6,884 nucleotides of DNA, taken from an uncultured Prevotellaceae bacterium. Lineage in GTDB: Bacteria; Bacteroidota; Bacteroidia; Bacteroidales; Bacteroidaceae. This document shows positions 1 through 5,358 of this stretch, in pieces. How positions within the stretch are numbered: the stretch's first letter is position 1; every line of letters begins with the position of its first letter. Position numbers and translations under genes: made by a program. The stretch is taken from NCBI GenBank assembly GCA_947303695.1, contig CAMYYX010000094.1, positions 1 through 6,884 of the forward strand. Direction: 5' to 3'. The notes under the pieces are model-generated. The model was not told the DNA's origin and made no database searches. It worked only from the letters and a program-made list of their open reading frames with translations.

Positions 1-214
1 TATATGCTTCATAATTCACTTTGATTCAGTCATGTGGGAGTCACCACACTCCTTCATCAAAAGTAAATTCTGCTTGCATCTAAAATTCATAAATCTACAA
101 AACATAATTAATAGAACCTGCCTAAAAAAGACAAATCGGAGGGAAAACGGCACAAAATCGATGATTTTTGCAAAAAAAATTATGAATTATGAATTATGAA
201 TTATGAATTTTTCG
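1..214. other. AT-rich intergenic region, no gene seen
   Basis: No convincing coding region or RNA gene is visible on either strand. Positions 35-50 hold a weak 5-bp inverted repeat (TGTGG/CCACA). Positions 154-168 hold an AT-rich inverted repeat (AAAATC, 3-base loop, GATTTT). On the minus strand an ATG at 12-10 would read M-K-H-I off the left edge, and a TAnnTTTG-like box (TACTTTTG) lies at 65-58, so a divergent gene could begin here. Four codons are too few to call it. The right part contains the 7-bp repeat array listed separately. Confidence 0.6.
181..208. repeat. Tandem array of 4 x TATGAAT (7-bp unit)
   Basis: Four perfect, uninterrupted copies of TATGAAT start at 181, 188, 195 and 202. 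The array follows an A-run (172-179) and ends six bases before the -7 promoter element of the rplS transcript, so it lies in the region where a -33 element would be expected. Such short AT-rich arrays can change copy number by slipped-strand mispairing. Whether this one varies cannot be seen from one sequence. Confidence 0.9.
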
Positions 215-222
215 TACCTTTG
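215..222 (+). promoter_or_regulatory. Bacteroidota -7 promoter element for rplS
   Basis: TACCTTTG matches the Bacteroidota primary-sigma -7 consensus TAnnTTTG, and is followed by CAGC. No clean TTG-type -33 element sits 17-23 bases upstream, because that space is filled by the TATGAAT array; the nearest upstream TTTTTG ends at 170. If this promoter is used, the rplS leader would be about 235 nt and would include all the repeats at 260-449. Confidence 0.6.
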
Positions 223-259
223 CAGCCGCTTTAGCGAAGCCGCTGGCGATATAACGAGT

Positions 260-327
260 GGAGAGTGAAGAGCGGAGAGTGAAGAGATAGTACATTGCTT
301 CACGTTTCACGCTAATCGCTTCACGTT
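260..327 (+). repeat. Direct and inverted short repeats in the rplS leader
   Basis: GGAGAGTGAAGAG occurs twice (260-272 and 274-286, period 14). GCTTCACGTT occurs twice (297-306 and 318-327, period 21). The two families are inverse to each other through their cores: GTGAAG at 265-270 and 279-284 can pair with CTTCAC at 298-303 and 319-324. A nested hairpin is therefore possible, with an inner pairing 279-284/298-303 and an outer pairing 265-270/319-324. The repeats are directly visible; the folding is inferred. Confidence 0.7.
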
Positions 328-377
328 AAAAACAGAGAGAATCGTGGATGCTTCGTTGGAACATGAACCGAATTTTT

Positions 378-449
378 AGGTTAATAGGTTGTAAGGTTAT
401 AAGGTTGTAAGACCTCAAGACCTCAAGACCTCAAGACCTCAAACCTCAA
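378..449 (+). repeat. Two opposed 8-bp-period arrays forming a ladder hairpin before rplS
   Basis: Four 8-bp units starting AGGTT (378, 386, 394, 402) are followed by four perfect GACCTCAA units (411, 419, 427, 435) and a partial unit ACCTCAA (443-449). AGGTT can pair with GACCT (four Watson-Crick pairs and one G-U). Because both arrays have period 8, all units can pair at once: 402-406/411-415, 394-398/419-423, 386-390/427-431 and 378-382/435-439. Symmetric 3x3 internal loops separate the stems. The cap is GTAA (407-410), a GNRA-type tetraloop in RNA. The structure ends 23 bases before the rplS start codon. Confidence 0.75.
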
Positions 450-462
450 AACAATTGAAGAA

Positions 463-828
463 ATGGATTTGATTAAAGTTGCCGAAGAGGCATTTGCTAC
501 CGGCAAAGAGTTCCCTAAGTTCAAAGCAGGTGATACTATCACAGTTGCTTACAACATCGTCGAAGGTTCAAAGGAGCGTACTCAGCTCTACCGTGGCGTA
601 GTAATCAAGATTTCAGGTCAGGGAAACAAGAAGCGTTTCACTGTTCGCAAGATGTCAGGTACAGTAGGAGTTGAGCGTATCTTCCCTATCGAGTCGCCAA
701 ACATCGAGAGTATCACCATCAACAAGGTTGGTAAGGTACGTCGCGCTAAGCTGTACTACCTCCGTGACCTTACAGGTAAGAAAGCCCGCATCAAAGAGAA
801 ACTGGTTCGCAAGAGCGAAGAGGCTTAA
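463..828 (+). CDS. rplS: 50S ribosomal protein L19 (bL19)
   Basis: This 121-residue protein is ribosomal protein bL19, a component of the large subunit located at the interface with the 30S subunit. The sequence is recognisable along its whole length: an N-terminal helix, then the SH3-like barrel with 'FKAGDT', 'RTQLYRGVVIKISGQG', 'FTVRKMSGTVGVERIFPIESPNIESI' and the basic 'GKVRRAKLYYLRDLTGKKARIKEK' end. Its length fits the family (about 115-120 residues), with a few extra C-terminal residues rich in Lys, Arg and Glu. The ATG at 463 gives the standard N-terminus; there is no clear Shine-Dalgarno sequence, only an A-rich stretch, as is normal in Bacteroidota. It appears monocistronic here, without the rpsP-rimM-trmD neighbours found in many other bacteria. 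The long repeat-rich leader is unusual for such a highly expressed gene. Confidence 0.97.
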   Translation: MDLIKVAEEAFATGKEFPKFKAGDTITVAYNIVEGSKERTQLYRGVVIKISGQGNKKRFTVRKMSGTVGVERIFPIESPNIESITINKVGKVRRAKLYYLRDLTGKKARIKEKLVRKSEEA

Positions 829-851
829 TGATGCTTTTCGAATGGGAAAAC

Positions 852-883
852 AAAAGGATGGACTTTGCGGTCCATCCTTTTTT
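852..883. terminator. Bidirectional intrinsic terminator between convergent genes
   Basis: A perfect 12-bp inverted repeat (AAAAGGATGGAC at 852-863, GTCCATCCTTTT at 870-881) encloses the 6-base loop TTTGCG. On the plus strand it ends in six T residues (878-883) and lies 24 bases after the rplS stop. Read on the minus strand it is followed by TTTTGTTTT, so it can also end transcription of the convergent GH5-GH43 gene. Confidence 0.9.
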
Positions 884-895
884 GATTTAAGAGTA

Positions 896-912
896 AGCCA
901 GCACGGCTGGCT
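896..912 (-). other. Small GC-rich hairpin after the GH5-GH43 stop codon
   Basis: AGCCAGC (896-902) and GCTGGCT (906-912) form a 7-bp stem with a 3-base loop, ten bases past the stop codon of the minus-strand enzyme gene. No good T-run follows on the minus strand (TACTCTTAAATC). It may protect the mRNA 3' end or help the stronger terminator at 852-883 rather than terminate alone. Confidence 0.5.
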
Positions 913-921
913 AACTTGCAT

Positions 922-3900
922 TTACCTTACTAATACTTTCTTTCCGCCTACGATATTGATACCTCGGCGTAAGCCTTGCTGACGTTGCCCGAGAATGTTG
1001 TAAACGGCTCCATCGTTGCTATCGAGGCGATTGTCAGCCTGAAGGCCTTCAATGCCTACCGGCGTTTCACCATCCATGCTGAGGAACACCTCTTTAATAT
1101 ATACGATACTTCCTCCGTTGGACGAGATACCTGCCTTATAGATCTTGGCTGGATTGATGGTACGTCCCTTCTCTGTCACGAGTTCGTGGAGTGGGATGGA
1201 TACGGAGGTAATCGGGGTCTTCATATCGATAGAATAGAAGTCGGTGTTGTTGTTGTCGTAGATACGGAAGGTGGGTCGTGCTGCCGATGGGCGCACCAGA
1301 TTCACAACGAGATAGTTGTAGGCAGAGAGGTCAACTCCATTGGTGTATTCCCATCCTCCGAAGCCGTCCTTGGCGGTCTTCAGTCCTCCTGTACGCTCGG
1401 TGAAGGTTCCTGTTCCGATGATGGACGGATTGACTACATCGGCCGAGAGAGGGAAGTAAGCCACGGTGACGGTGAAGGTGACGCTGCGGCTGTTGCCCAT
1501 CGGGTCGGTATAGGTAGCTACAACATCTGTGGTTCCTTCGGCTTGACCTACGATATTTCCACCTACCATGCGAGCAATGCCTGGCTCGGAGAACTCGAAG
1601 CTACAGCTTGGTGAAACATTGGTGACAAGACCCGACTGCGATGTGCAGGAAATCTGTACTTCCTTCGTACTGCCTGGTGTCACGGCATAGTTCTGCTTCG
1701 TGATGGCAAGGTCTTCCATCGTGAGGTCTTCGGCGCTGAAGGTATGGAGCACACCTGGTCCGAAGAATCCTTCCTCGGAGAAGTTTGGCTCGGTAGAGAA
1801 CCAGTCGATATCAACCATACCGCCTAACTGCTTGGTGGCGTAGTTGAAGAGGAAGAAACGGTTGCCAACAAATACACCGAGGGTGTAACCCATGTTCATC
1901 TCACTTCCGAACTTGGTGTAGTGCTGGTTGTCGTATGAATAGTAGAAGTTAGCCTTGTTGGTTCCGAAGTTGACGGATGCGCGCAGATAAATGGTATCGG
2001 ACTGCAGTTCGGCACCCGTCTGCTTGGTCTGTGTGCCACGCAACTTATTCTGCTGCATATAGTACAGACGTTTCTTGCCATCAACCACCTTCACACCAAT
2101 CAGTGCGTATGGCTCCTGGAATACAGCGATACCAGCCACATCGCCTTCGAGCATGTTAGAGGTAATCATCTTGATGGTACCCATAGAGTTGTAGTACTTC
2201 GATGAGCTGGTACCTACGGGGCTGTAACCAAGGATGCGCTGGCTGAGACTGTTGCGTGCCCACTGGAGTGAGTCAGTCACACTAGCGGTGCGCAGACGCA
2301 GGAATCCAGGACGCTCAATGAGGCTCCAGCGAGTGTTATCGGGATTGTGGTTCCATTGCCACTGCATGCCCAACGATGCATCAGTGAAGGTGTCGTTGGT
2401 AGGCAGGTAAGTGCGCGGATAGGTCTGACCAACGTTTGGCTTTGGATAAGGCTTTCCGCCTTCACACACATCGCGAGCATTGTTGCCGACGATAGGCCAT
2501 CCATCGACCCACTTCACAGGCTCGAGGTAAGGAATACGTCCGATGGCGCCTGCGTCGCAGAACAACATAGTCCACCATTCACCTGTCTGGGTTTCAACCA
2601 ATGCACCCTGATGGATTTTCTGTCCGCGGAAGGTACGTCCATTAGGGTTGGTTGAGGTCTTCGGACCTACATACTCCTCGTATGGTCCCATTGGATTCTT
2701 TGAGCGGAATGTGGTCTGGCTGCCTTCTGTTCCACCATAGGTAGCATAGATGTAGTAGTAATCACCAATGTGATACATGTGACTGCCCTCACATCCATTA
2801 CCTACGGAAATAGCCTTTGTGCTGGAAATCTTCGTGAGTGTCTTGGCATTGAACTTGTGAACCACGATGTCATCAATACCACATGCCACATAGAGGTAGC
2901 CGTCACCGTTAGGACCATCATCGAAGAGCCATCCCGGATCGTGATAGATATCATTGGGGGGCAGAAGGGTCAAATCCCACTTACCTTCTGGATCGGCGGC
3001 TGTGAGCAGGATGCTGCGACGGTCGGGCGACCAGGTAGAGCATGGGAAATAGAGATAGAACTTACCGTTGTGATAGTTGAGCGTCGAAGCCCACATGCCC
3101 TGTCCGTAATGATGCTTGAAGTTGAGCAAGTTGTAGGCATCGTTATCGACAATCTGAAGGAGTGGGTTGGCGCAGTATTCCCAGTTTACGAGGTCTTTCG
3201 ACTTTAGGATAGTAGCACCTGGCATGTAGAACATCGTAGTACTAACCATATAATAGGTGTCGTCCACACGGATGAGGTCGATATCGGGGAAGTCACCATT
3301 GATGATTGGGTTGATGAACTTGTTGTTACCCAAGTCACCTGTCCACTGATGGGTATATGCCATGTATGGACGGGTGTCAGTATTCCAATCCTTGTACCAC
3401 TCGAAACATGCACCGCTACATGCCTCGTAGGTGTCATTATAGCCAGCAGCCAACATCTTGTCCTTGAAGGCAGGTTCGAGCACACGATTCTTGTTGTTTC
3501 TCCACGTAGTATATGAGAGGCTATTGTTGACAATCCACTTGTCGATATCGAAGAAGTCGCTTGTACCTGTGAGTGTCATACCGATGTTGCCATAGTGGTC
3601 GTGTACGGCCTTCCACGCCTTGCCCCACTTCGATGTAGAGCCTGTAGCCCAAGTACCAAAGTTCTTATAGACGTTCTGTCCCATTTCGTTTACATGGTCG
3701 ATATCATTGGTATTCTGCGGACTCCAGTCGATTTCGGTCACCACAATCGGGTTGGTCTCAACGACAGGCACCTGACGCTTGAAGTTGTTGATGAAGGTCT
3801 GCGCATTCGCATTCTTGTCCTCCTGACCGTACCATCCTGTATAGACATGGACTGCATAGCCGATGTTATAGCTTTGAAGCGGATAAGTGGCATATCCCTC

Positions 3901-4695
3901 ATAGCCCGATTGATAACCTGTTCCGACTCCCCAGATAATACCTGTGAATCCATTGGCACGAATCTTATCGACGATAGGCTGGAAGAAGTCGTGCAGCGCA
4001 TTAGGACTGCTCTTTCCGTTGGCATCATGAACAGTAATCGGCTCGTTGGCCAACTCGATAGAAATCTGTCCTGAGTACTTGAGCACGGTATCGTTCTTCG
4101 ACACAATGTCCCACACGTCCATCAGATAGTGTTGGTAAGCACCACCGACCTGAATAGTACCCGGACATACACCAGGCGGACGCATGATGACATACAGACC
4201 TCGTGCTATCGCCTCCTGGGCTATTTTGGTATAGAGGGTTTTCAAGTATGTAGTGAGACGCGTCTTGCTGAAATGCTCAATGTTTGCCTCACCATCACCT
4301 GTCTTTCCCGCTTTCACCGTCTTGCCATCCTCGTCCACATAGCTGTATTGCACACTATTATCGTTAGTCCATGCTGGCTCGAGATGCAAGCGGAACGCAT
4401 TGCAATAGGTGCCAAGCTCCGGATTAGCCATTCCGTCGAACAGTTTCTTAAAATAGTCAATACAGCGCTGTCGACCGGCATCATTGTAATCCCAGCCCCA
4501 ACGGCCGTTGTTGAACCATGCACTCGGTGTGTCCATCACACCATGCAGACGCACAATGTTTCCGTTAGCGTCCTTCAAATGCTTGCCGTCCACATGGAGC
4601 GGCGGCGTGTTACCAAAAGTCTTAACTTGTGCCCAACTCTGCATTGAGCAAAGCATGAGCACCACTAAAAGTAAAAAGGGTTTTCTCATAAACAT
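922..4695 (-). CDS. Secreted two-catalytic-domain glycoside hydrolase, GH5-GH43, with Ig-like and CBM-like domains
   Basis: This 1257-residue modular enzyme probably acts on plant cell-wall polysaccharide, most likely hemicellulose. Residues 1-22 form a Sec signal peptide ending SWA|Q; M1 and M3 are both possible starts. GH5 spans about 30-435: Arg102 in 'FRLHLEP', acid/base Glu218 in 'ELANEP', 'AVHVYTGWY' with His283 and Tyr285, and nucleophile Glu321 in 'VVTEIDW'. GH43 spans about 460-745: general base Asp471 in 'GDFPDIDLIRV', Asp586 in 'YHDPGWLFDDG' as the pKa modulator, and general acid Glu636 in 'CEGSHMY'. About 765-970 resembles the concanavalin-like beta-sandwich that follows many GH43 domains. 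About 990-1078 is a bacterial Ig-like (Big_2) domain, and about 1080-1208 is a beta-sandwich resembling carbohydrate-binding modules, family not assigned. The end, 'VYNILGQR...RGINIVGGKKVLVR', is the short Prevotella/T9SS-like tail. All catalytic residues checked are present in both domains, so both may be active. GH5 is usually an endo-glycanase and GH43 a beta-xylosidase or alpha-L-arabinofuranosidase, but subfamilies and substrate cannot be fixed by eye. The gene is divergent from the SemiSWEET gene and convergent with rplS. Confidence 0.92.
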   Translation of the reverse strand: MFMRKPFLLLVVLMLCSMQSWAQVKTFGNTPPLHVDGKHLKDANGNIVRLHGVMDTPSAWFNNGRWGWDYNDAGRQRCIDYFKKLFDGMANPELGTYCNAFRLHLEPAWTNDNSVQYSYVDEDGKTVKAGKTGDGEANIEHFSKTRLTTYLKTLYTKIAQEAIARGLYVIMRPPGVCPGTIQVGGAYQHYLMDVWDIVSKNDTVLKYSGQISIELANEPITVHDANGKSSPNALHDFFQPIVDKIRANGFTGIIWGVGTGYQSGYEGYATYPLQSYNIGYAVHVYTGWYGQEDKNANAQTFINNFKRQVPVVETNPIVVTEIDWSPQNTNDIDHVNEMGQNVYKNFGTWATGSTSKWGKAWKAVHDHYGNIGMTLTGTSDFFDIDKWIVNNSLSYTTWRNNKNRVLEPAFKDKMLAAGYNDTYEACSGACFEWYKDWNTDTRPYMAYTHQWTGDLGNNKFINPIINGDFPDIDLIRVDDTYYMVSTTMFYMPGATILKSKDLVNWEYCANPLLQIVDNDAYNLLNFKHHYGQGMWASTLNYHNGKFYLYFPCSTWSPDRRSILLTAADPEGKWDLTLLPPNDIYHDPGWLFDDGPNGDGYLYVACGIDDIVVHKFNAKTLTKISSTKAISVGNGCEGSHMYHIGDYYYIYATYGGTEGSQTTFRSKNPMGPYEEYVGPKTSTNPNGRTFRGQKIHQGALVETQTGEWWTMLFCDAGAIGRIPYLEPVKWVDGWPIVGNNARDVCEGGKPYPKPNVGQTYPRTYLPTNDTFTDASLGMQWQWNHNPDNTRWSLIERPGFLRLRTASVTDSLQWARNSLSQRILGYSPVGTSSSKYYNSMGTIKMITSNMLEGDVAGIAVFQEPYALIGVKVVDGKKRLYYMQQNKLRGTQTKQTGAELQSDTIYLRASVNFGTNKANFYYSYDNQHYTKFGSEMNMGYTLGVFVGNRFFLFNYATKQLGGMVDIDWFSTEPNFSEEGFFGPGVLHTFSAEDLTMEDLAITKQNYAVTPGSTKEVQISCTSQSGLVTNVSPSCSFEFSEPGIARMVGGNIVGQAEGTTDVVATYTDPMGNSRSVTFTVTVAYFPLSADVVNPSIIGTGTFTERTGGLKTAKDGFGGWEYTNGVDLSAYNYLVVNLVRPSAARPTFRIYDNNNTDFYSIDMKTPITSVSIPLHELVTEKGRTINPAKIYKAGISSNGGSIVYIKEVFLSMDGETPVGIEGLQADNRLDSNDGAVYNILGQRQQGLRRGINIVGGKKVLVR

Positions 4696-4725
4696 AATAA
4701 TTATGTAAGTTTAGTTTTGACGCTA

Positions 4726-4733
4726 CAAAGGTA
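4726..4733 (-). promoter_or_regulatory. -7 promoter element for the GH5-GH43 gene
   Basis: Read on the minus strand this is TACCTTTG, matching the Bacteroidota consensus TAnnTTTG. It follows TTATTTTG and lies 30 bases upstream of the first ATG (36 from the second), predicting a short leader of about 25 nt. No clear -33 TTG is seen at the usual spacing. The upstream context (ATTATTTTGTACCTTTG) closely resembles that of the GH30 gene. Confidence 0.65.
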
Positions 4734-4816
4734 CAAAATAATTAAGAATAAAGTATAAAGAATTGAGAAATAGTTCTTTTTTTGCTCTTCTCTCGTCGTT
4801 TTTCCTTTTTTTTGCG

Positions 4817-4824
4817 TATCTTTG
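4817..4824 (+). promoter_or_regulatory. -7 promoter element for the SemiSWEET gene
   Basis: TATCTTTG, followed by CA, matches TAnnTTTG and lies 24 bases before the ATG at 4849, so the leader would be under 20 nt. A pyrimidine-rich stretch (4773-4813) precedes it and no clear -33 element is visible. It sits back to back with the minus-strand promoter at 4726-4733, about 85 bases away, so a regulator bound between them could affect both genes. Confidence 0.6.
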
Positions 4825-4848
4825 CAGTGAAAGAAAACGTAACGCATT

Positions 4849-5139
4849 ATGATTGAACAAGGAATGATTTATGAGATTTGCGGATGGGTAGCCAGCATCG
4901 GAATGATACTGGGATATTTGCCACAAGCCATAGAAACAATCCGCACACGAAACACAGACGGAATAGCCCTGCCAGCCTTTCTGATGATGGGAGTTGGCGG
5001 TCTGGCATTTATGTTACAAGGCTTGCTGCACGAACCAGAAGTGTTGTGGTCGCTGGTACTGACCAATCTGGTGACAACGACATGTAGCTGTATCGTATTC
5101 GGCATCAAGATATACAACGACTATTTCAAGAAGAAATAA
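4849..5139 (+). CDS. SemiSWEET-type sugar transporter (PQ-loop/MtN3 family)
   Basis: This 96-residue, three-helix membrane protein fits the SemiSWEET family, bacterial half-size relatives of plant SWEETs that work as dimers and let sugars move down their gradient across the inner membrane. Predicted membrane segments lie at about 7-27, 40-60 and 66-87, with a basic C-terminal end (KIYNDYFKKK). The PQ motif is Pro25-Gln26 in 'LGYLPQAIETIRTRNTDGIALPAF'; this, with the following 'TDGI' turn, is the family signature. Asn73 in 'LTNLV' falls where SemiSWEETs keep a substrate-contacting Asn in helix 3. The Trp common in helix 2 appears to be Phe54 here. Length is normal for the family (about 85-100). 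The ATG at 4849 is preferred because it fits the nearby promoter; Met6 is an alternative. Its position beside hemicellulases suggests a sugar released by them as substrate, but that is inference. Confidence 0.87.
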   Translation: MIEQGMIYEICGWVASIGMILGYLPQAIETIRTRNTDGIALPAFLMMGVGGLAFMLQGLLHEPEVLWSLVLTNLVTTTCSCIVFGIKIYNDYFKKK

Positions 5140-5189
5140 ATGTTACCCCTTATGATTGCAAGAATCAGAAAAGAAGATAAAAGTGAAAT

Positions 5190-5226
5190 GTAAAAAGTAA
5201 AAATAGTAGTATTTATGTACTTTTAC
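5190..5226 (+). repeat. AT-rich imperfect hairpin upstream of the GH30 gene
   Basis: GTAAAAAGTA (5190-5199) pairs with TACTTTTAC (5218-5226) with one bulged A, and AAATA (5201-5205) pairs with TATTT (5210-5214) around a GTAG loop. It lies 50 bases after the SemiSWEET stop and 54 bases before the GH30 -7 element. It is not followed by a T-run, so it is a poor intrinsic terminator. It could be a binding site or chance AT-rich symmetry. No other terminator is seen in 5140-5280. Confidence 0.45.
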
Positions 5227-5280
5227 CGCATCATTCTTATCTTTTAATTCTTAACTCTTTACTTATTCCATAATATTTTG

Positions 5281-5288
5281 TATCTTTG
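5281..5288 (+). promoter_or_regulatory. -7 promoter element for the GH30 gene
   Basis: TATCTTTG, preceded by ATATTTTG and followed by CAACCG, matches TAnnTTTG. It lies 70 bases before the ATG at 5359, predicting a leader of about 65 nt that is A-rich and includes TAAAAACGAA twice (5301-5310 and 5317-5326). It suggests the GH30 gene has its own promoter rather than depending on readthrough from the SemiSWEET gene. Confidence 0.65.
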
Positions 5289-5358
5289 CAACCGAAACGT
5301 TAAAAACGAATTAGAATAAAAACGAACAGACACTTTTTTACTAAAAACTAATAACATC

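Noticed and set aside
30..60. Possible tRNA or small RNA around the GTGGGAG...CACCACAC inverted repeat
   Set aside because: No cloverleaf, T-loop sequence or adequate stem is present; the stem is only 5 bp.
1..65. Start of a divergent minus-strand gene at the left edge
   Set aside because: Only four codons (M-K-H-I) are in the window; the TACTTTTG box upstream is suggestive but not enough.
378..449. CRISPR array
   Set aside because: The units are 8 bp and contiguous, with no spacers; no cas gene is in the window.
655..921. 88-residue minus-strand frame over rplS and its terminator
   Set aside because: It runs through the terminator hairpin and antisense to bL19, so it is not plausible as a gene.
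1405..1461. Asp471-Ile in the GH43 base motif as an inactivating change (usual Asp-Pro)
   Set aside because: The change affects the residue after the Asp, not the Asp itself, and related GH43 members tolerate different residues there. The coding position of Asp471 is near 3283-3285; the coordinates given here only point to the same gene.
976..1614. 212-residue open frame on the plus strand inside the GH5-GH43 gene
   Set aside because: It is antisense to a gene with clear domain homology throughout, has no recognisable domain, and arises from codon bias of the opposite strand. The same applies to the plus-strand frames at 2770-3207, 3595-4074 and 4129-4647.
4648..4653. Possible lipoprotein signal at Cys16 of the GH5-GH43 protein
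   Set aside because: The residues before the Cys are V-L-M-L; a lipobox needs Gly, Ala or Ser at -1. A standard signal peptidase I site (SWA|Q) lies just after.
4723..4926. 67-residue minus-strand frame across the SemiSWEET start and promoter region
   Set aside because: It overlaps two promoters and a recognised membrane protein gene, has low-complexity composition and no family resemblance.
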